The notes beneath the pieces were generated by a model that saw only the letters and a list, made by a program, of their open reading frames with translations, did no database searches and was not told where the DNA came from. The translations under genes were made by a program, and so were the position numbers. Shown piece after piece: positions 27,323-36,414 of a stretch of 64,000 bases of DNA. Source of the DNA: Bacillota bacterium (lineage in GTDB: Bacteria; Bacillota; Clostridia; Lachnospirales; Lachnospiraceae); contig JAEWJZ010000010.1 in NCBI GenBank assembly GCA_023386315.1, forward strand, positions 248,001 through 312,000. Reading direction: 5' to 3'. Positions within the stretch are counted from its first letter, which is position 1, and each line of letters starts with the position of its first letter.

Positions 27323-28465
27323 TTATAAGAAATCTCTGATTCGCTTGCTGCGGACTGGATTTCTCAGCTTTCTAAGTGCCTTAGCCTCAATCTGCCTGAT
27401 ACGTTCGCGGGTAACATTAAATTCTTTTCCCACTTCTTCCAATGTGCGCGGATGTCCGTCTTCCAAACCGAACCTCAGAACAATTACCTGACGCTCTCTT
27501 TCCTTTAAATCACCTAAAAGCGCGTCAATATGTTCTCTTAGCATGACAGACTCAACGTTGCCTTCCGGTGTTACCACATTATTATCAGCCACAAAATCGC
27601 CTAAGTTAGAATCATCTTCCTCACCAATGGGAGTCTCTAAGGATGCAGGCTCTCTGGCAATCTGCATGATCTCCATAACCTTGTCCTCGGACATGTCAAG
27701 TGCTTCTGCAAGCTCTGCCACAGAAGGCTCATATCCCAGTTCAAGAGTCAGTTTTCTCTGCATCTTGGACATCTTATTAATTGTCTCTACCATATGCACC
27801 GGAACCCGGATCGTTCTTGCCTGATCTGCCAAAGCACGGGTTACAGACTGACGAATCCACCAAGTAGCATATGTACTTAATTTATAGCCTTTGGTATAAT
27901 CAAATTTTTCAACACCTTTAATCAGACCTAAATTTCCTTCCTGTACCAGATCCAGGAAACTCATGCCGCGGCCTGTATAACGTTTTGCAATGCTGACAAC
28001 AAGACGCAGATTGGCCTCAATCAGACGTTCTTTGGCATCATCGTCACCATCCGCTTTTCTCTTGGCAAGACGCAGTTCTTCCTCTGCGTTTAAGAGCGGT
28101 ACTGTGCCGATTTCTTTTAAATACATGCGGACAGGGTCTTCTGTGCCGATGCCTTCCAATAAATCAATGGCGTCTAAATCAATATCTTCTTCATCTACAT
28201 CTTTAATAAAACCGTCGTCAAGATCATCATCAAGGAGCAGGTCATCTGTCATAAGCACATCATCAGTTAAAGTGGAATCATCCATGACCGGGATCACGTC
28301 AACGCCGCGATTCTCCAGGTACGTATAAATCTGATCCATCTGCTCTGCAGTCAGCTCTTCTCCCATAAAGAAGTTATTAATCTCTGTAACGTCCAAAGCA
28401 TTATGCTTTGTCTTTGCAAGTTCGACAAGTTTACCCAGCTTATCTAAAAAATTATCTTTTTCCAC
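27323..28465 (-). CDS. rpoD: Primary RNA polymerase sigma factor RpoD/SigA
   Basis: Housekeeping sigma-70 factor. The 380-residue protein has a region 1.1-like N-terminus, an acidic stretch of Asp at about 60-95, region 1.2 ([16 protein letters not shown]), region 2 ([49 protein letters not shown]), region 3, and region 4.2 ([19 protein letters not shown]). The start is GTG with AAAGGA upstream. In many Firmicutes dnaG lies immediately upstream; here it is a lipid kinase gene, and no dnaG is in the window. It has its own strong promoter and terminator. Confidence 0.97.
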   Translation of the reverse strand: MEKDNFLDKLGKLVELAKTKHNALDVTEINNFFMGEELTAEQMDQIYTYLENRGVDVIPVMDDSTLTDDVLMTDDLLLDDDLDDGFIKDVDEEDIDLDAIDLLEGIGTEDPVRMYLKEIGTVPLLNAEEELRLAKRKADGDDDAKERLIEANLRLVVSIAKRYTGRGMSFLDLVQEGNLGLIKGVEKFDYTKGYKLSTYATWWIRQSVTRALADQARTIRVPVHMVETINKMSKMQRKLTLELGYEPSVAELAEALDMSEDKVMEIMQIAREPASLETPIGEEDDSNLGDFVADNNVVTPEGNVESVMLREHIDALLGDLKERERQVIVLRFGLEDGHPRTLEEVGKEFNVTRERIRQIEAKALRKLRNPVRSKRIRDFL

Positions 28466-28516
28466 TTAATAACGTCCTTTCGCTAAGAAGTATACATAAA
28501 GCCCACACAACTTTTC

Positions 28517-28545
28517 ATTATATACTACCAGAACCCATATTTCAA
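28517..28545 (-). promoter_or_regulatory. Predicted rpoD promoter
   Basis: -35 TTGAAA (28545-28540), 17-bp spacer, consensus -10 TATAAT (28522-28517). Confidence 0.78.
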
Positions 28546-28576
28546 CATATTTCTTCCTAAACAGGAAGTTTTGTTG

Positions 28577-29473
28577 CTATTTCATATTTTTTCTCATAAT
28601 ACGGATTTTTTTCTCCAAGTTTGTGATAGAAACTTCTCTTCTGGCACCCCCGAATTCTCCGTCAAGCACCCAGTCAATTGGTTCATCGGAGATGAGTTTC
28701 AAGGACCGTGTCCGGAATTTATGGACATATTCGTTGGGTTCTTCTTTTAAAAACATATAATTAATGATATTGGTAAAATCAAGAGCAGTTTTTGGTGACC
28801 GTATTAAAAGGACTTCAAATTCACCGTCATCAAGAGCCACATCCTGGGTGACAAGTCCTTTAAAGCCTCCCACACTGATGGTATTGGTAATCATTCCAAA
28901 GATGAATTCTCCTTCCAGCATGATCTCTTCACATTCAACCCGCATGGAGTAGGATTTAATGGAGGCAAGGCTCTTCATTCCCTCAAGCATATAAGCCTGA
29001 TGTCCCAGAACATTCTTCTTATCCTGGGGTGTCAGATAGGAGACCTCCGTAAAAGCTCCGAAAGCCGCAATATAGATAAAATATTTGTCGTCGCAGAAGC
29101 CGCCGATATCGATAGGATAAGCCTGTCCGGAAACAGCTGCCTGTGCTGCTTTTATCATATCTTTGGAGATTTTTAAGCTTGAGGCAAAATCATTGGTGGA
29201 ACCTGCCGGAATATAACCAAGATCCGGATACTCATTAAGCTTCATCAAACCGCTGATGGTCTCATTTAAAGTTCCGTCACCGCCGCTGCAGACTACCAGA
29301 TCCTTATTCTTCCCATAGCGGAAAGCTGCCTCCATGGCATCTCCCTGTCTCTGGGTTACATGTACCGTCAGTTCATAACCGGCTTTCGTAAATATATCCA
29401 GAATGTCCACCAGCTTGTTTCTGATCTGGGCTTTTCCGGACCGCGGATTAAATATAAAAAGCATCTTCTTCAT
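28577..29473 (-). CDS. Diacylglycerol kinase family lipid kinase (YegS/DgkB-like)
   Basis: Probable soluble lipid kinase phosphorylating diacylglycerol or a related lipid. The 298-residue protein has FNPRSGKAQ near the N-terminus, the nucleotide motif CSGGDGTLNETISGL and GSTNDFA, and a C-terminal beta-sandwich (DWVLDGEFGG). ATG 29473 is preceded by AGGTGA overlapping the mutY stop; a GTG at 29482 is the other candidate. Translationally coupled to mutY. Substrate not determined by sequence. Confidence 0.88.
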   Translation of the reverse strand: MKKMLFIFNPRSGKAQIRNKLVDILDIFTKAGYELTVHVTQRQGDAMEAAFRYGKNKDLVVCSGGDGTLNETISGLMKLNEYPDLGYIPAGSTNDFASSLKISKDMIKAAQAAVSGQAYPIDIGGFCDDKYFIYIAAFGAFTEVSYLTPQDKKNVLGHQAYMLEGMKSLASIKSYSMRVECEEIMLEGEFIFGMITNTISVGGFKGLVTQDVALDDGEFEVLLIRSPKTALDFTNIINYMFLKEEPNEYVHKFRTRSLKLISDEPIDWVLDGEFGGARREVSITNLEKKIRIMRKNMK

Positions 29474-29478
29474 TATTA

Positions 29479-30573
29479 TCACCTAATCAACTTTGTATAC
29501 GCCTTAAATGCCCCAGGCAGGGAATAAGTTTTATTCATCTCTTCCGGAGTAACCCACAAATAGTCACCTTCCGGTACTTCAGTCAGTTCCACACGAAAGC
29601 CAGTCATATGCCATTCCACATGGCTGAAAATATGTTTCGCCTCAGGAAGTGGTGTAATCTTCGCCTCATTAATCCCAAGTGTTTTCTTTATAAACTCCTG
29701 GGAAACCACCCCATCGAGCCCCGGCAGCTCATAAAGAGAGGCAAGAAGTCCTGTACTGTCTCTTTTACGGATAGCCACCCGTCCGTCCTTTGTCAGGATG
29801 AGAATTGTTCTGTATTCTGTTCTGCGGGCCTTTTTAGGGGCTTTTACAGGAATAGCTCCGATAAGTTCTTTCTCTCTGGCTATGCATAAGGAGGAAAGGG
29901 GGCAGCTGCCGCACAAAGGAGTTCCATTAGGCACACACACAATCGCTCCCACCTCAATAAGAGCCTGATTATAGGAACCCGGATCTTCCTTTGGCATAAC
30001 ATCTTTTATCAGCTCTTCCATGGCTTTTTTTACAGACTGCCTTGTAATATCCTCCATACTCCCTGTCATTCTTGATATTACCCGCAGTACATTGCCATCC
30101 ACTGCAGGAACCGGAAGTCTAAATGCAATGGAGGCAATGGCTCCTGCCGTATAGGATCCAATCCCCGGAAGTGTTTTAAGCTCCTCATAGGATGACGGAA
30201 GTTGTCCTCCGTACTTCTCTACAAGAAGCTCTGCCGCTTTTTTTAAATTTCTTGCCCTGCTGTAATAACCTAATCCTTCCCAGAGTTTTAAAAGACGGTC
30301 CTCCGTCACTTCAGCCAGGGCTGCGACTCCAGGAAGCGCTTCCATAAAACGGTCAAAATATGGTTTTACCGCTTCCACTCTTGTCTGCTGAAGCATGATT
30401 TCCGATATCCATACACGGTAAGGCTCCGGTCTCTCACGCCACGGAAGGATTCTTCTGTGTTCGTGATACCAGGAAAGCAGAGGGCGTTCTGCTGCCCTTA
30501 ACCGTTCTTCCCGGTCCATAACCTGACCGGCCGGCTCTAAGACCTGTAATTTATCATATAGGGAATGATTCAT
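29479..30573 (-). CDS. mutY: A/G-specific adenine glycosylase
   Basis: Base-excision enzyme that removes adenine opposite 8-oxoguanine. The 364-residue protein has WISEIMLQQTRVEAV (catalytic Glu), the helix-hairpin-helix LPGIGSYTAGAI, VDGNVLRVISR (catalytic Asp), and the Fe-S loop with Cys in the pattern C-x7-C-x2-C-x5-C. It also has a C-terminal Nudix-like 8-oxoG recognition domain (HIFSHVEWHMTGF). It abuts birA, whose stop overlaps its start, and is coupled to the lipid kinase downstream. Confidence 0.96.
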   Translation of the reverse strand: MNHSLYDKLQVLEPAGQVMDREERLRAAERPLLSWYHEHRRILPWRERPEPYRVWISEIMLQQTRVEAVKPYFDRFMEALPGVAALAEVTEDRLLKLWEGLGYYSRARNLKKAAELLVEKYGGQLPSSYEELKTLPGIGSYTAGAIASIAFRLPVPAVDGNVLRVISRMTGSMEDITRQSVKKAMEELIKDVMPKEDPGSYNQALIEVGAIVCVPNGTPLCGSCPLSSLCIAREKELIGAIPVKAPKKARRTEYRTILILTKDGRVAIRKRDSTGLLASLYELPGLDGVVSQEFIKKTLGINEAKITPLPEAKHIFSHVEWHMTGFRVELTEVPEGDYLWVTPEEMNKTYSLPGAFKAYTKLIR

Positions 30574-31550
30574 TATACATATCCATAAATTCCCCGGACA
30601 GACACTTCTCCTGAGATCACATGTCTGACCTCACCATCCGGCATTTCTACAAGAAGCTCTCCTGTTTTATTAATTCCCAAAGCTCTTCCTTTGTATTCAC
30701 CTGACGGATCCAGAATTCTTACTTCCTTTCCTGCATTGACCATATACTTATTATAGACACTTATCAGCCCGGATAAATCACCCTGGCTGATAAATTCTAC
30801 ATAATAATGCTCAAATGCTTCTAAAACAGCGGCAATCAGCTGGCTTCTCACTACCTTTTTACCTGTCTCAAGAAGCAGAGAGGTCGCTGTATCACTGACT
30901 TCCAAAGGAAATTCTTCCATATTGGCATTGATTCCGATGCCGACTACCACATAATGGATCCCCTCCAGCTCCGCACTCATCTCTGTTAAGATTCCGCACA
31001 GCTTCTTTCCGCTGGAAACAATGTCGTTCGGCCACTTAATAACCGGGTCCAGTCCCGTTATGGTCTCGATCCCTTCACGGACAGCCAGTGCAGCCACCAG
31101 CGTCAGCATGGAAGCTTTTGCAGGAAGAATATCCGGTCTTAAAATAAGACTCATAAATATATTCTTTCCCGGAGGAGAAACCCAGCTGCGGCCCCTTCTG
31201 CCTCTTCCCGCCTCCTGGGCATCTGCAGCCACAAGTGTTTCACTGCCGGCGCCTTCCTCTGCCAGACGCCTGGCTCTTATATTCGTGGAATCAATGGATT
31301 CATGGAAATCAACAATTCGTCCGAAACTCCCTTTTATACAGCTTTCTATCTCTGTTTTCGTCATTATATCACAGGAATCGAGTAAATGGTATCCCTTATT
31401 TCTTACTGCTTCAATTTGATATCCTTCTTCCTGAAGCTGGCGGATCACTTTCCAGACAGCAGTTCTGGAAACATGAAACTGCTGGCATATTTCCTGACCG
31501 GAGATATATTTATCACTTTCCTTTAATAACTTTATAATCTCGGTTTTCAA
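30573..31550 (-). CDS. birA: Biotin operon repressor / biotin--[acetyl-CoA-carboxylase] ligase
   Basis: Bifunctional protein that biotinylates carboxylase carrier domains and represses biotin genes when carrying biotinoyl-AMP. The 325-residue protein has an N-terminal winged helix (SGQEICQQFHVSRTAVWKVI), the ligase loop GRGRRGRSWVSP, KWPNDIV and GIGINAN, and a C-terminal SH3-like domain. The TTG at 31550 (KTEIIKLLKES) is six bases after GGGGGTG; GTG codons at 31565 and 31559 are alternatives. It overlaps the upstream membrane gene. Confidence 0.94.
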   Translation of the reverse strand: MKTEIIKLLKESDKYISGQEICQQFHVSRTAVWKVIRQLQEEGYQIEAVRNKGYHLLDSCDIMTKTEIESCIKGSFGRIVDFHESIDSTNIRARRLAEEGAGSETLVAADAQEAGRGRRGRSWVSPPGKNIFMSLILRPDILPAKASMLTLVAALAVREGIETITGLDPVIKWPNDIVSSGKKLCGILTEMSAELEGIHYVVVGIGINANMEEFPLEVSDTATSLLLETGKKVVRSQLIAAVLEAFEHYYVEFISQGDLSGLISVYNKYMVNAGKEVRILDPSGEYKGRALGINKTGELLVEMPDGEVRHVISGEVSVRGIYGYV

Positions 31551-31555
31551 GCCCT

Positions 31556-31864
31556 TCACCCCCACCAGATGCTTACTGCACTGATCACTGCAAGAGCAAA
31601 TAACAGGCAGCCTGCAATTACGGAGACGCCTCCTGCCGCTTTCTTCCGCTTTTCTCTGCCGCTGAGCCTTATTTTATAAATTCCGTTAATGAAGTTCAAA
31701 GCTCCTGCCAGAAAAAATATAACCGGGAACATCAGCATATTGTCTTCCGGATTCAAAAAAGAAATCACCGCCAGTACCACAATTAAGATTCCTACCACAA
31801 TGTGGGCAAAATCCACTATCATGGAAGCATTTCTCAAATTTTTTCCTCGTTCCTGTAAATACAT
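31556..31864 (-). CDS. Small membrane protein of unknown function
   Basis: A 102-residue protein with three hydrophobic segments at about 18-38, 44-62 and 80-100 and a basic loop (KIRLSGREKRKKAAG). No family recognised with confidence. RBS GGAG seven bases before ATG. It starts two bases after the argF stop and overlaps birA, so it is an operon member, but its neighbours do not suggest a role. Confidence 0.75.
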   Translation of the reverse strand: MYLQERGKNLRNASMIVDFAHIVVGILIVVLAVISFLNPEDNMLMFPVIFFLAGALNFINGIYKIRLSGREKRKKAAGGVSVIAGCLLFALAVISAVSIWWG

Positions 31865-31866
31865 TT

Positions 31867-32802
31867 CTACTCTCCTAACGTCGCAACCATCACTGCCTTA
31901 ATGGTATGCATCCTGTTTTCCGCTTCATCAAATACTACCGATACGCCGGATTCAAAGACCTCTTCAGTCACCTCGTTGCCTTTAACTGCCGGCAGGCAAT
32001 GCATAAATATGGTAGTATCCTTACCTGTTTTATTCATCAGTTCCTTATTCACCTGATATGGCTTTAAGAGTGCAACACGCTCTGCCGCCTTCTCTTCCTC
32101 TCCCATGGAGCACCATACATCGGTGTATATAATGTCTGCGTCCTTCACTTTCTCACTGTCCTCTGTCAGTGTAATGGTGCTTCCGCTTAAATCTGCATAT
32201 CCCTGGCAGAGTTCTGTCAGTTCCTTATTTGGCCACAGGCATTCCGGTGCCAGAATGGTAAAATGCACTCCCATCTTGCTCATGCCGATCATCAGGCTGT
32301 TAGCCATATTATTGCGCCCGTCTCCTGCATAAACAAACTTCAGTCCTTTTAAATATCCAAAATGCTCTTTAATAGTCAGTAAATCAGCAAGAATCTGTGT
32401 GGGGTGATAATCCTCTGTCAGACCGTTCCATACAGGAACACCTGCATATTTGGCCAGAGCCTCCACTGTTTTATGTTTAAAACCGCGGAATTCAATGCCG
32501 TCAAACATCCTGCCCAGAACTCTTGCCGTATCCTCCACACTTTCTTTATGGCCAAGCTGTATGTCATCCTTTCCCAGATATTCCGGATGGGCTCCCTCAT
32601 CCACTGCAGCAACCACAAAGGCACATCTGGTGCGGGTTGACGGTTTCTCAAAAATGAGGGCAATGTTTTTCCCTTTTAAGGAGCTTCCAGTAATCCCCTG
32701 TTTCTTTTTTGCCTTTAAATCCGCAGACAGATCCAGTAAGTACTGAATCTCTTCCGGTGTATAATCCTTTAATGTAATAAAATTTCTTCCCTTCAAATTC
32801 AT
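31867..32802 (-). CDS. argF: Ornithine carbamoyltransferase
   Basis: Makes citrulline from ornithine and carbamoyl phosphate. The 311-residue form starts [15 protein letters not shown], and has the carbamoyl phosphate motif [11 protein letters not shown], the ornithine loop region, and [12 protein letters not shown] (catalytic Cys). ATG 32802 is six to seven bases after GGAGG; the upstream frame to 32865 crosses the promoter and ARG boxes. It stands apart from other arginine genes. The twin ARG boxes in its promoter point to a biosynthetic, arginine-repressed role rather than catabolic arcB. Confidence 0.95.
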   Translation of the reverse strand: MNLKGRNFITLKDYTPEEIQYLLDLSADLKAKKKQGITGSSLKGKNIALIFEKPSTRTRCAFVVAAVDEGAHPEYLGKDDIQLGHKESVEDTARVLGRMFDGIEFRGFKHKTVEALAKYAGVPVWNGLTEDYHPTQILADLLTIKEHFGYLKGLKFVYAGDGRNNMANSLMIGMSKMGVHFTILAPECLWPNKELTELCQGYADLSGSTITLTEDSEKVKDADIIYTDVWCSMGEEEKAAERVALLKPYQVNKELMNKTGKDTTIFMHCLPAVKGNEVTEEVFESGVSVVFDEAENRMHTIKAVMVATLGE

Positions 32803-32820
32803 ATAATTTCCTCCGCTTGC

Positions 32821-32834
32821 TGTATTTTTATACA
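32821..32834. promoter_or_regulatory. ARG box downstream of the argF -10
   Basis: The palindrome TGTATAAAAATACA (minus-strand reading) fits TGNATWWWWATNCA, the ArgR/AhrC operator pattern, at every defined position. It lies just downstream of the -10. Confidence 0.72.
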
Positions 32835-32836
32835 TT

Positions 32837-32865
32837 ATTATAGTATATAGTGAATATTCATGCAA
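32837..32865 (-). promoter_or_regulatory. Predicted argF promoter
   Basis: -35 TTGCAT (32865-32860), 17-bp spacer, -10 TATAAT (32842-32837). Flanked and overlapped by two ARG boxes. Confidence 0.75.
32851..32864. promoter_or_regulatory. ARG box overlapping the argF -35
   Basis: TGCATGAATATTCA (minus strand) fits TGNATNNNNATNCA with one non-W base in the centre. Centre-to-centre distance to the other box is 30 bp, about three helical turns. Confidence 0.68.
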
Positions 32866-32891
32866 GTAATTTTTTTAAAAATACAAATAAG

Positions 32892-34046
32892 CTAAAAGGA
32901 AATCTCTGCTCCCAGCTTATGAATCTTTCTGCGTATCTCTAAAAGCAGCTCTTCCACAGTATAAATCCGGAAACGTTTCACCTTTAGCCGCTTAGCCAGA
33001 TCCTCCAGAAGGCCCAGATACATATCCTTATAATTCCAGCCTTCCTTCAATTTAAAATCAACTGCAAGCTTCGGAAAAAGCGTCTCAGTAAACGCCCGGT
33101 ATCCGGTCAGCGCCTCCAGTCCTTCTGCTCCTGTCATATCCTTAATATAAAGTTTTAAAAGTTCCATCTCCGACATCATTTTATCAAAATAATAGGGTTC
33201 GGTCTTTGGTGCATCAATATAATAGATTCGGCCGGCCAGGTCATATAAGAACCGCTTGGCATCGTAATATCCCAGTGTTAAATTCTTTCTTGCCTGTTTT
33301 TTATCGAATTCCAGTATTCCTCCAAGATCCTGTCTGGGGGCAATGTGGTATACTTTAATCCCATCCGGTATCTTAACCACCCGTTCCTTGTCGAATCCCC
33401 AGCCATAAATCCGGATCACGATAATATCCTCATAACCATGGTCAATCAGAACATCTAACGGAACATTGTTAAACCCGCCGCCATCCATATACCGCTTTCC
33501 GCCCAGCTTCTCATTTTTAAAAGCCAGAAAATAAGCACTTGCCAAAAGCATATCCTTTACAGTGCCCATTTCCCCTTTTTTCAAATCAACCACCAGCTCT
33601 TTGCGGTCGGACACAGAATAGGTAACGGAATACAGCTCTCTGTCAGAGTTTACGATTTTCTCTTCGTCCCCCACCACATCAGCTATTAAATTTCTCAAAG
33701 GGGTAATGTCAAATCCGCCTTCTTTTACAAGCTGAAAGCCTCTGGCAATCAGTTCCTGTAAATTCAGGGATTTAAAATCCTTTTTCTTTAACGCTTCCAT
33801 GGTTTCATTGGTGACTGACATCACCTGGGAATAATCAATGTTTTTCCAGATCTCCTCTGCCCGTTCCAGGTCATCCATACAGATCAGGGCACCGTTTAAA
33901 GAGCCTACAGAAGCTCCTGCAACCCCCTTTATCTTCACTCCGGCTTCCCGAAGAGCCTTCCATGCCCCGATCTGATATGCACCTTTGGCGCCTCCGCCTT
34001 CCAGAACAAGCCCGTATTCCCGTTCCAAATCCAGTTTAAGCTCCAT
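32892..34046 (-). CDS. Patatin-like phospholipase family protein
   Basis: Predicted Ser-Asp dyad lipid acyl hydrolase. The 384-residue protein has the oxyanion-hole motif GLVLEGGGAKGAYQIG near the N-terminus, the nucleophile elbow GASVG (about residue 45) and the aspartate motif MDGGGFNNVP (about 188). No signal peptide or membrane segment, so it is probably cytoplasmic. The C-terminal 150 residues are not assigned. It follows a terminator, and the next gene is argF with its own promoter. Substrate unknown. Confidence 0.88.
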   Translation of the reverse strand: MELKLDLEREYGLVLEGGGAKGAYQIGAWKALREAGVKIKGVAGASVGSLNGALICMDDLERAEEIWKNIDYSQVMSVTNETMEALKKKDFKSLNLQELIARGFQLVKEGGFDITPLRNLIADVVGDEEKIVNSDRELYSVTYSVSDRKELVVDLKKGEMGTVKDMLLASAYFLAFKNEKLGGKRYMDGGGFNNVPLDVLIDHGYEDIIVIRIYGWGFDKERVVKIPDGIKVYHIAPRQDLGGILEFDKKQARKNLTLGYYDAKRFLYDLAGRIYYIDAPKTEPYYFDKMMSEMELLKLYIKDMTGAEGLEALTGYRAFTETLFPKLAVDFKLKEGWNYKDMYLGLLEDLAKRLKVKRFRIYTVEELLLEIRRKIHKLGAEISF

Positions 34047-34076
34047 ATAAACCTCCCAAAACCTGTCTGTGTCTGC

Positions 34077-34117
34077 AAAAACCGCAGCAAGAAGTCATAT
34101 GACATCTGCTGCGGTTA
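34077..34117 (-). terminator. Terminator after the SPFH gene
   Basis: ACCGCAGCA (minus strand) pairs with TGCTGCGGT, followed by TTTTT, about 4 bp after the SPFH stop codon. Confidence 0.85.
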
Positions 34118-34119
34118 AC

Positions 34120-35049
34120 TCATTCTTTGGGTAACTCCGTAATGGAAGAAACCAGTCCTGCCAGCCCCTGAATCTCAGACGGAATAATGATTTTGGTTGC
34201 CTTGCCGTCAGCTGCAGCTTTAAATGCCTCCAGACTTTTTATAACAAGAACAGCCCTGTCCGCTCCTGCTTCTTTTATCATACGGATACCATCCGCATTG
34301 GCCTGCTGGATCTTTAAAGTGGCTTCTGCCTGACCTTCTGCCTCACGGATTCTCTTTTCCTTTTCGGCTTCTGCACGAAGAATCGCAGCCTGTTTTTCAG
34401 CCTCAGCATCAAGAATTGCGGATTCCTTTTTACCTTCAGCCACAAGAACCGTTGACTTCTTCTCTCCTTCTGCCCTTAAGATTGCTTCCCGTCGTTCACG
34501 TTCCGCTTTCATCTGTTTTTCCATGGCATCCTGAATGGCTGCCGGAGGCATAATATTCTTAAGCTCCACACGGTTTACTTTGATTCCCCATGGATCTGTC
34601 GCAATATCCAGAGTTTCTCTCATCTTTGCATTGATGGTCTCTCTGGAAGTAAGAGTCTGGTCAAGCTCTAAGTCACCGATGATATTACGAAGGGTTGTTG
34701 CCGTTAAGTTCTCAATGGCCATGATTGGGTTTTCCACACCATAGGCATAAAGCTTCGGATCTGTAATCTGAAAGAACACCACGGTGTCAATTCTCATGGT
34801 AACGTTATCCTTGGTAATAACCGGCTGCGGCGGGAAATCTGCTACCTGTTCCTTTAAATTCACTCTTTTTGCCACTCTGTCAAGAAAAGGCAGCTTAATG
34901 TGTACACCTACTGACCACGTCTCAAGAAATGCTCCCAGACGTTCTACAACAAGTGCCTGCGCCTGAGGAACAATTCTCACGCATGAGGCCAGTACTGCCA
35001 GAATAATAATTAAAATAATAATAACTGCTGAAAATCCAATTGCTCCCAT
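34120..35049 (-). CDS. SPFH/stomatin-like membrane protein (QmcA type)
   Basis: Membrane-anchored scaffold protein of the stomatin/prohibitin family. The 309-residue protein has an N-terminal membrane anchor (about 5-25), the SPFH domain (VPQAQALVVERLGAF to about 190), then a long Ala/Glu/Lys-rich coiled coil with repeated AEGEKK and AEAEKQ units (about 185-250). RBS GGAGG is embedded in the nfeD C-terminus, one base separates stop and start. The nfeD pairing is the usual genomic arrangement and suggests a shared membrane-quality or microdomain role. Confidence 0.93.
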   Translation of the reverse strand: MGAIGFSAVIIILIIILAVLASCVRIVPQAQALVVERLGAFLETWSVGVHIKLPFLDRVAKRVNLKEQVADFPPQPVITKDNVTMRIDTVVFFQITDPKLYAYGVENPIMAIENLTATTLRNIIGDLELDQTLTSRETINAKMRETLDIATDPWGIKVNRVELKNIMPPAAIQDAMEKQMKAERERREAILRAEGEKKSTVLVAEGKKESAILDAEAEKQAAILRAEAEKEKRIREAEGQAEATLKIQQANADGIRMIKEAGADRAVLVIKSLEAFKAAADGKATKIIIPSEIQGLAGLVSSITELPKE

Positions 35050-35050
35050 C

Positions 35051-35491
35051 TTATAATTCCTCCTGTTTCCTGCTTACAATCAGCTTGACTCCCTTAATGT
35101 CCTTTACTTCCACCATGACTCCCACCGGATAAATGCTGTCATCATCCAATGCCCTTGCAGTCCATTCCTGTCCGTTTAAGACTGCAGCGCCTTTTCCTTC
35201 CAGATTATTAATCTCTGCGGTAACCCTGGCATACTTACCAATCAGACTTTCTGTATTGGTTTTAACTGTATATCGGTTAACATATCTTAAGGCAAAGGGT
35301 CTGGTAAAAAATAAAAGTACAAAAGACACAATTACAAACACTGCAAGCTGTACCTGCGTATTGACACCAAATAATGCAAGCACAAATGCAACCAGTGCCC
35401 CGCCTGCAAACCAGATGGTAGTAAGCGCCATCGTCGCTGCTTCAATTCCAAGGAGCACTACAAAACCTATAAGCCAATAGATCGCTGCCAT
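35051..35491 (-). CDS. NfeD family membrane protein
   Basis: A 146-residue short-type NfeD protein: two or three membrane segments in the first 75 residues and a C-terminal OB-fold domain (GKYARVTAEINNLEGKGAAVLNG shortened; key GKGAAVLNGQEWTA). ATG 35491 has AGGGGA eight bases upstream; the ATG at 35524 is poorer. It lacks the ClpP-like protease domain of long NfeD. Forms an operon with the SPFH gene. Confidence 0.9.
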   Translation of the reverse strand: MAAIYWLIGFVVLLGIEAATMALTTIWFAGGALVAFVLALFGVNTQVQLAVFVIVSFVLLFFTRPFALRYVNRYTVKTNTESLIGKYARVTAEINNLEGKGAAVLNGQEWTARALDDDSIYPVGVMVEVKDIKGVKLIVSRKQEEL

Positions 35492-35554
35492 TATCTCATT
35501 CCCCTTCCCTGCCATGATAGGCAAAGTATCACGGCGAATCTATCCGTTGACACT

Positions 35555-35583
35555 ATCATACTATATGTTCAGGCATTTCTCAA
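35555..35583 (-). promoter_or_regulatory. Predicted nfeD-SPFH promoter
   Basis: -35 TTGAGA (35583-35578), 17-bp spacer, -10 TATGAT (35560-35555). Confidence 0.62.
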
Positions 35584-35612
35584 CATTCCCGCTGTAAAAA
35601 AGACTTATTTTT

Positions 35613-36401
35613 TTATAAACTCTGCTCTCTGCGCTGTCGCGCAGTCTCAAACATCAGCACAGAAGCAGCCACTGCTGCATTCAGTGATTCCACCCTGCCC
35701 ATCATGGGGATCTTAATATAGGCATCTGCCAGCTTTGCCGTATCTTCTGACAGGCCATTGGCTTCATTCCCGATTAAAAACCCTGTATCAACAGTATAAT
35801 CTTCTTTTTCATAATTATTCCTGCCATCCAAATGGGCTGCATATAACTGAATCCCCCGCTCTTTTAACTGAAGAATGGAGGCGTTTAAATCACTGGTATA
35901 CGCAAACGGAACCCGGAAAACAGAACCCATTGTGGAACGGATTACCTTGGGATTGTAGATATCCGCAGTGGTGCTGTTCATAAGCACTCCTGTGATTCCC
36001 GCTCCTTCTCCTGCCCTTATGATCGTACCTAAATTTCCAGGATCCTGTATCGTTTCAAGTATGAGTAAAAAGGCAGGTCCGGGAGCACGGATAAGATCAT
36101 CCGGAGTAAATGAATTCTGTTTTACAAGAGCGAGTATGCCCTGGGGTGTTCTGGTGTCTGACATCACTGAAAAGACCTCATCAGTCAGAACCTCATGTTT
36201 TAACCCACTGATCAGCCGTTTCTGCTCTTCCTCTTTTAAAAAGCTTTCTGAAACAAATACACTGTCAATTAACTCCTGCGGAATCTCCTTAAATATGCGA
36301 AGGCCTTCTGCCACGAATAATCCGCTGTCATTTCTGGCCTTTGCTTTTTTTATCAGGTTCATCACCTGCTTTACTTTCCCATTGGCACTGCTGGTTATCA
36401 T
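35613..36401 (-). CDS. TrmH/SpoU-family RNA 2'-O-methyltransferase
   Basis: SPOUT-fold enzyme that methylates a ribose in rRNA or tRNA. The 262-residue protein has an N-terminal substrate-binding domain (SSANGKVKQVMNLI, FVAEGLRIF) and the three SpoU motifs: QDPGNLGTIIRAGEGAG, IGNEANGLS and IPMMGRVESLNAAVAASV, the last contributing to the SAM knot. The exact RNA target is not deducible. It starts 13 bp after nadE and is the last gene of a MATE-nadE-methylase operon. Confidence 0.92.
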   Translation of the reverse strand: MITSSANGKVKQVMNLIKKAKARNDSGLFVAEGLRIFKEIPQELIDSVFVSESFLKEEEQKRLISGLKHEVLTDEVFSVMSDTRTPQGILALVKQNSFTPDDLIRAPGPAFLLILETIQDPGNLGTIIRAGEGAGITGVLMNSTTADIYNPKVIRSTMGSVFRVPFAYTSDLNASILQLKERGIQLYAAHLDGRNNYEKEDYTVDTGFLIGNEANGLSEDTAKLADAYIKIPMMGRVESLNAAVAASVLMFETARQRREQSL

Positions 36402-36414
36402 ATGGTACCTCTCT

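Noticed and set aside
32803-32865. Upstream start of ArgF
   Set aside because: The segment is occupied by the -35, -10 and ARG boxes, and OTCases start near MNLKGRNF.
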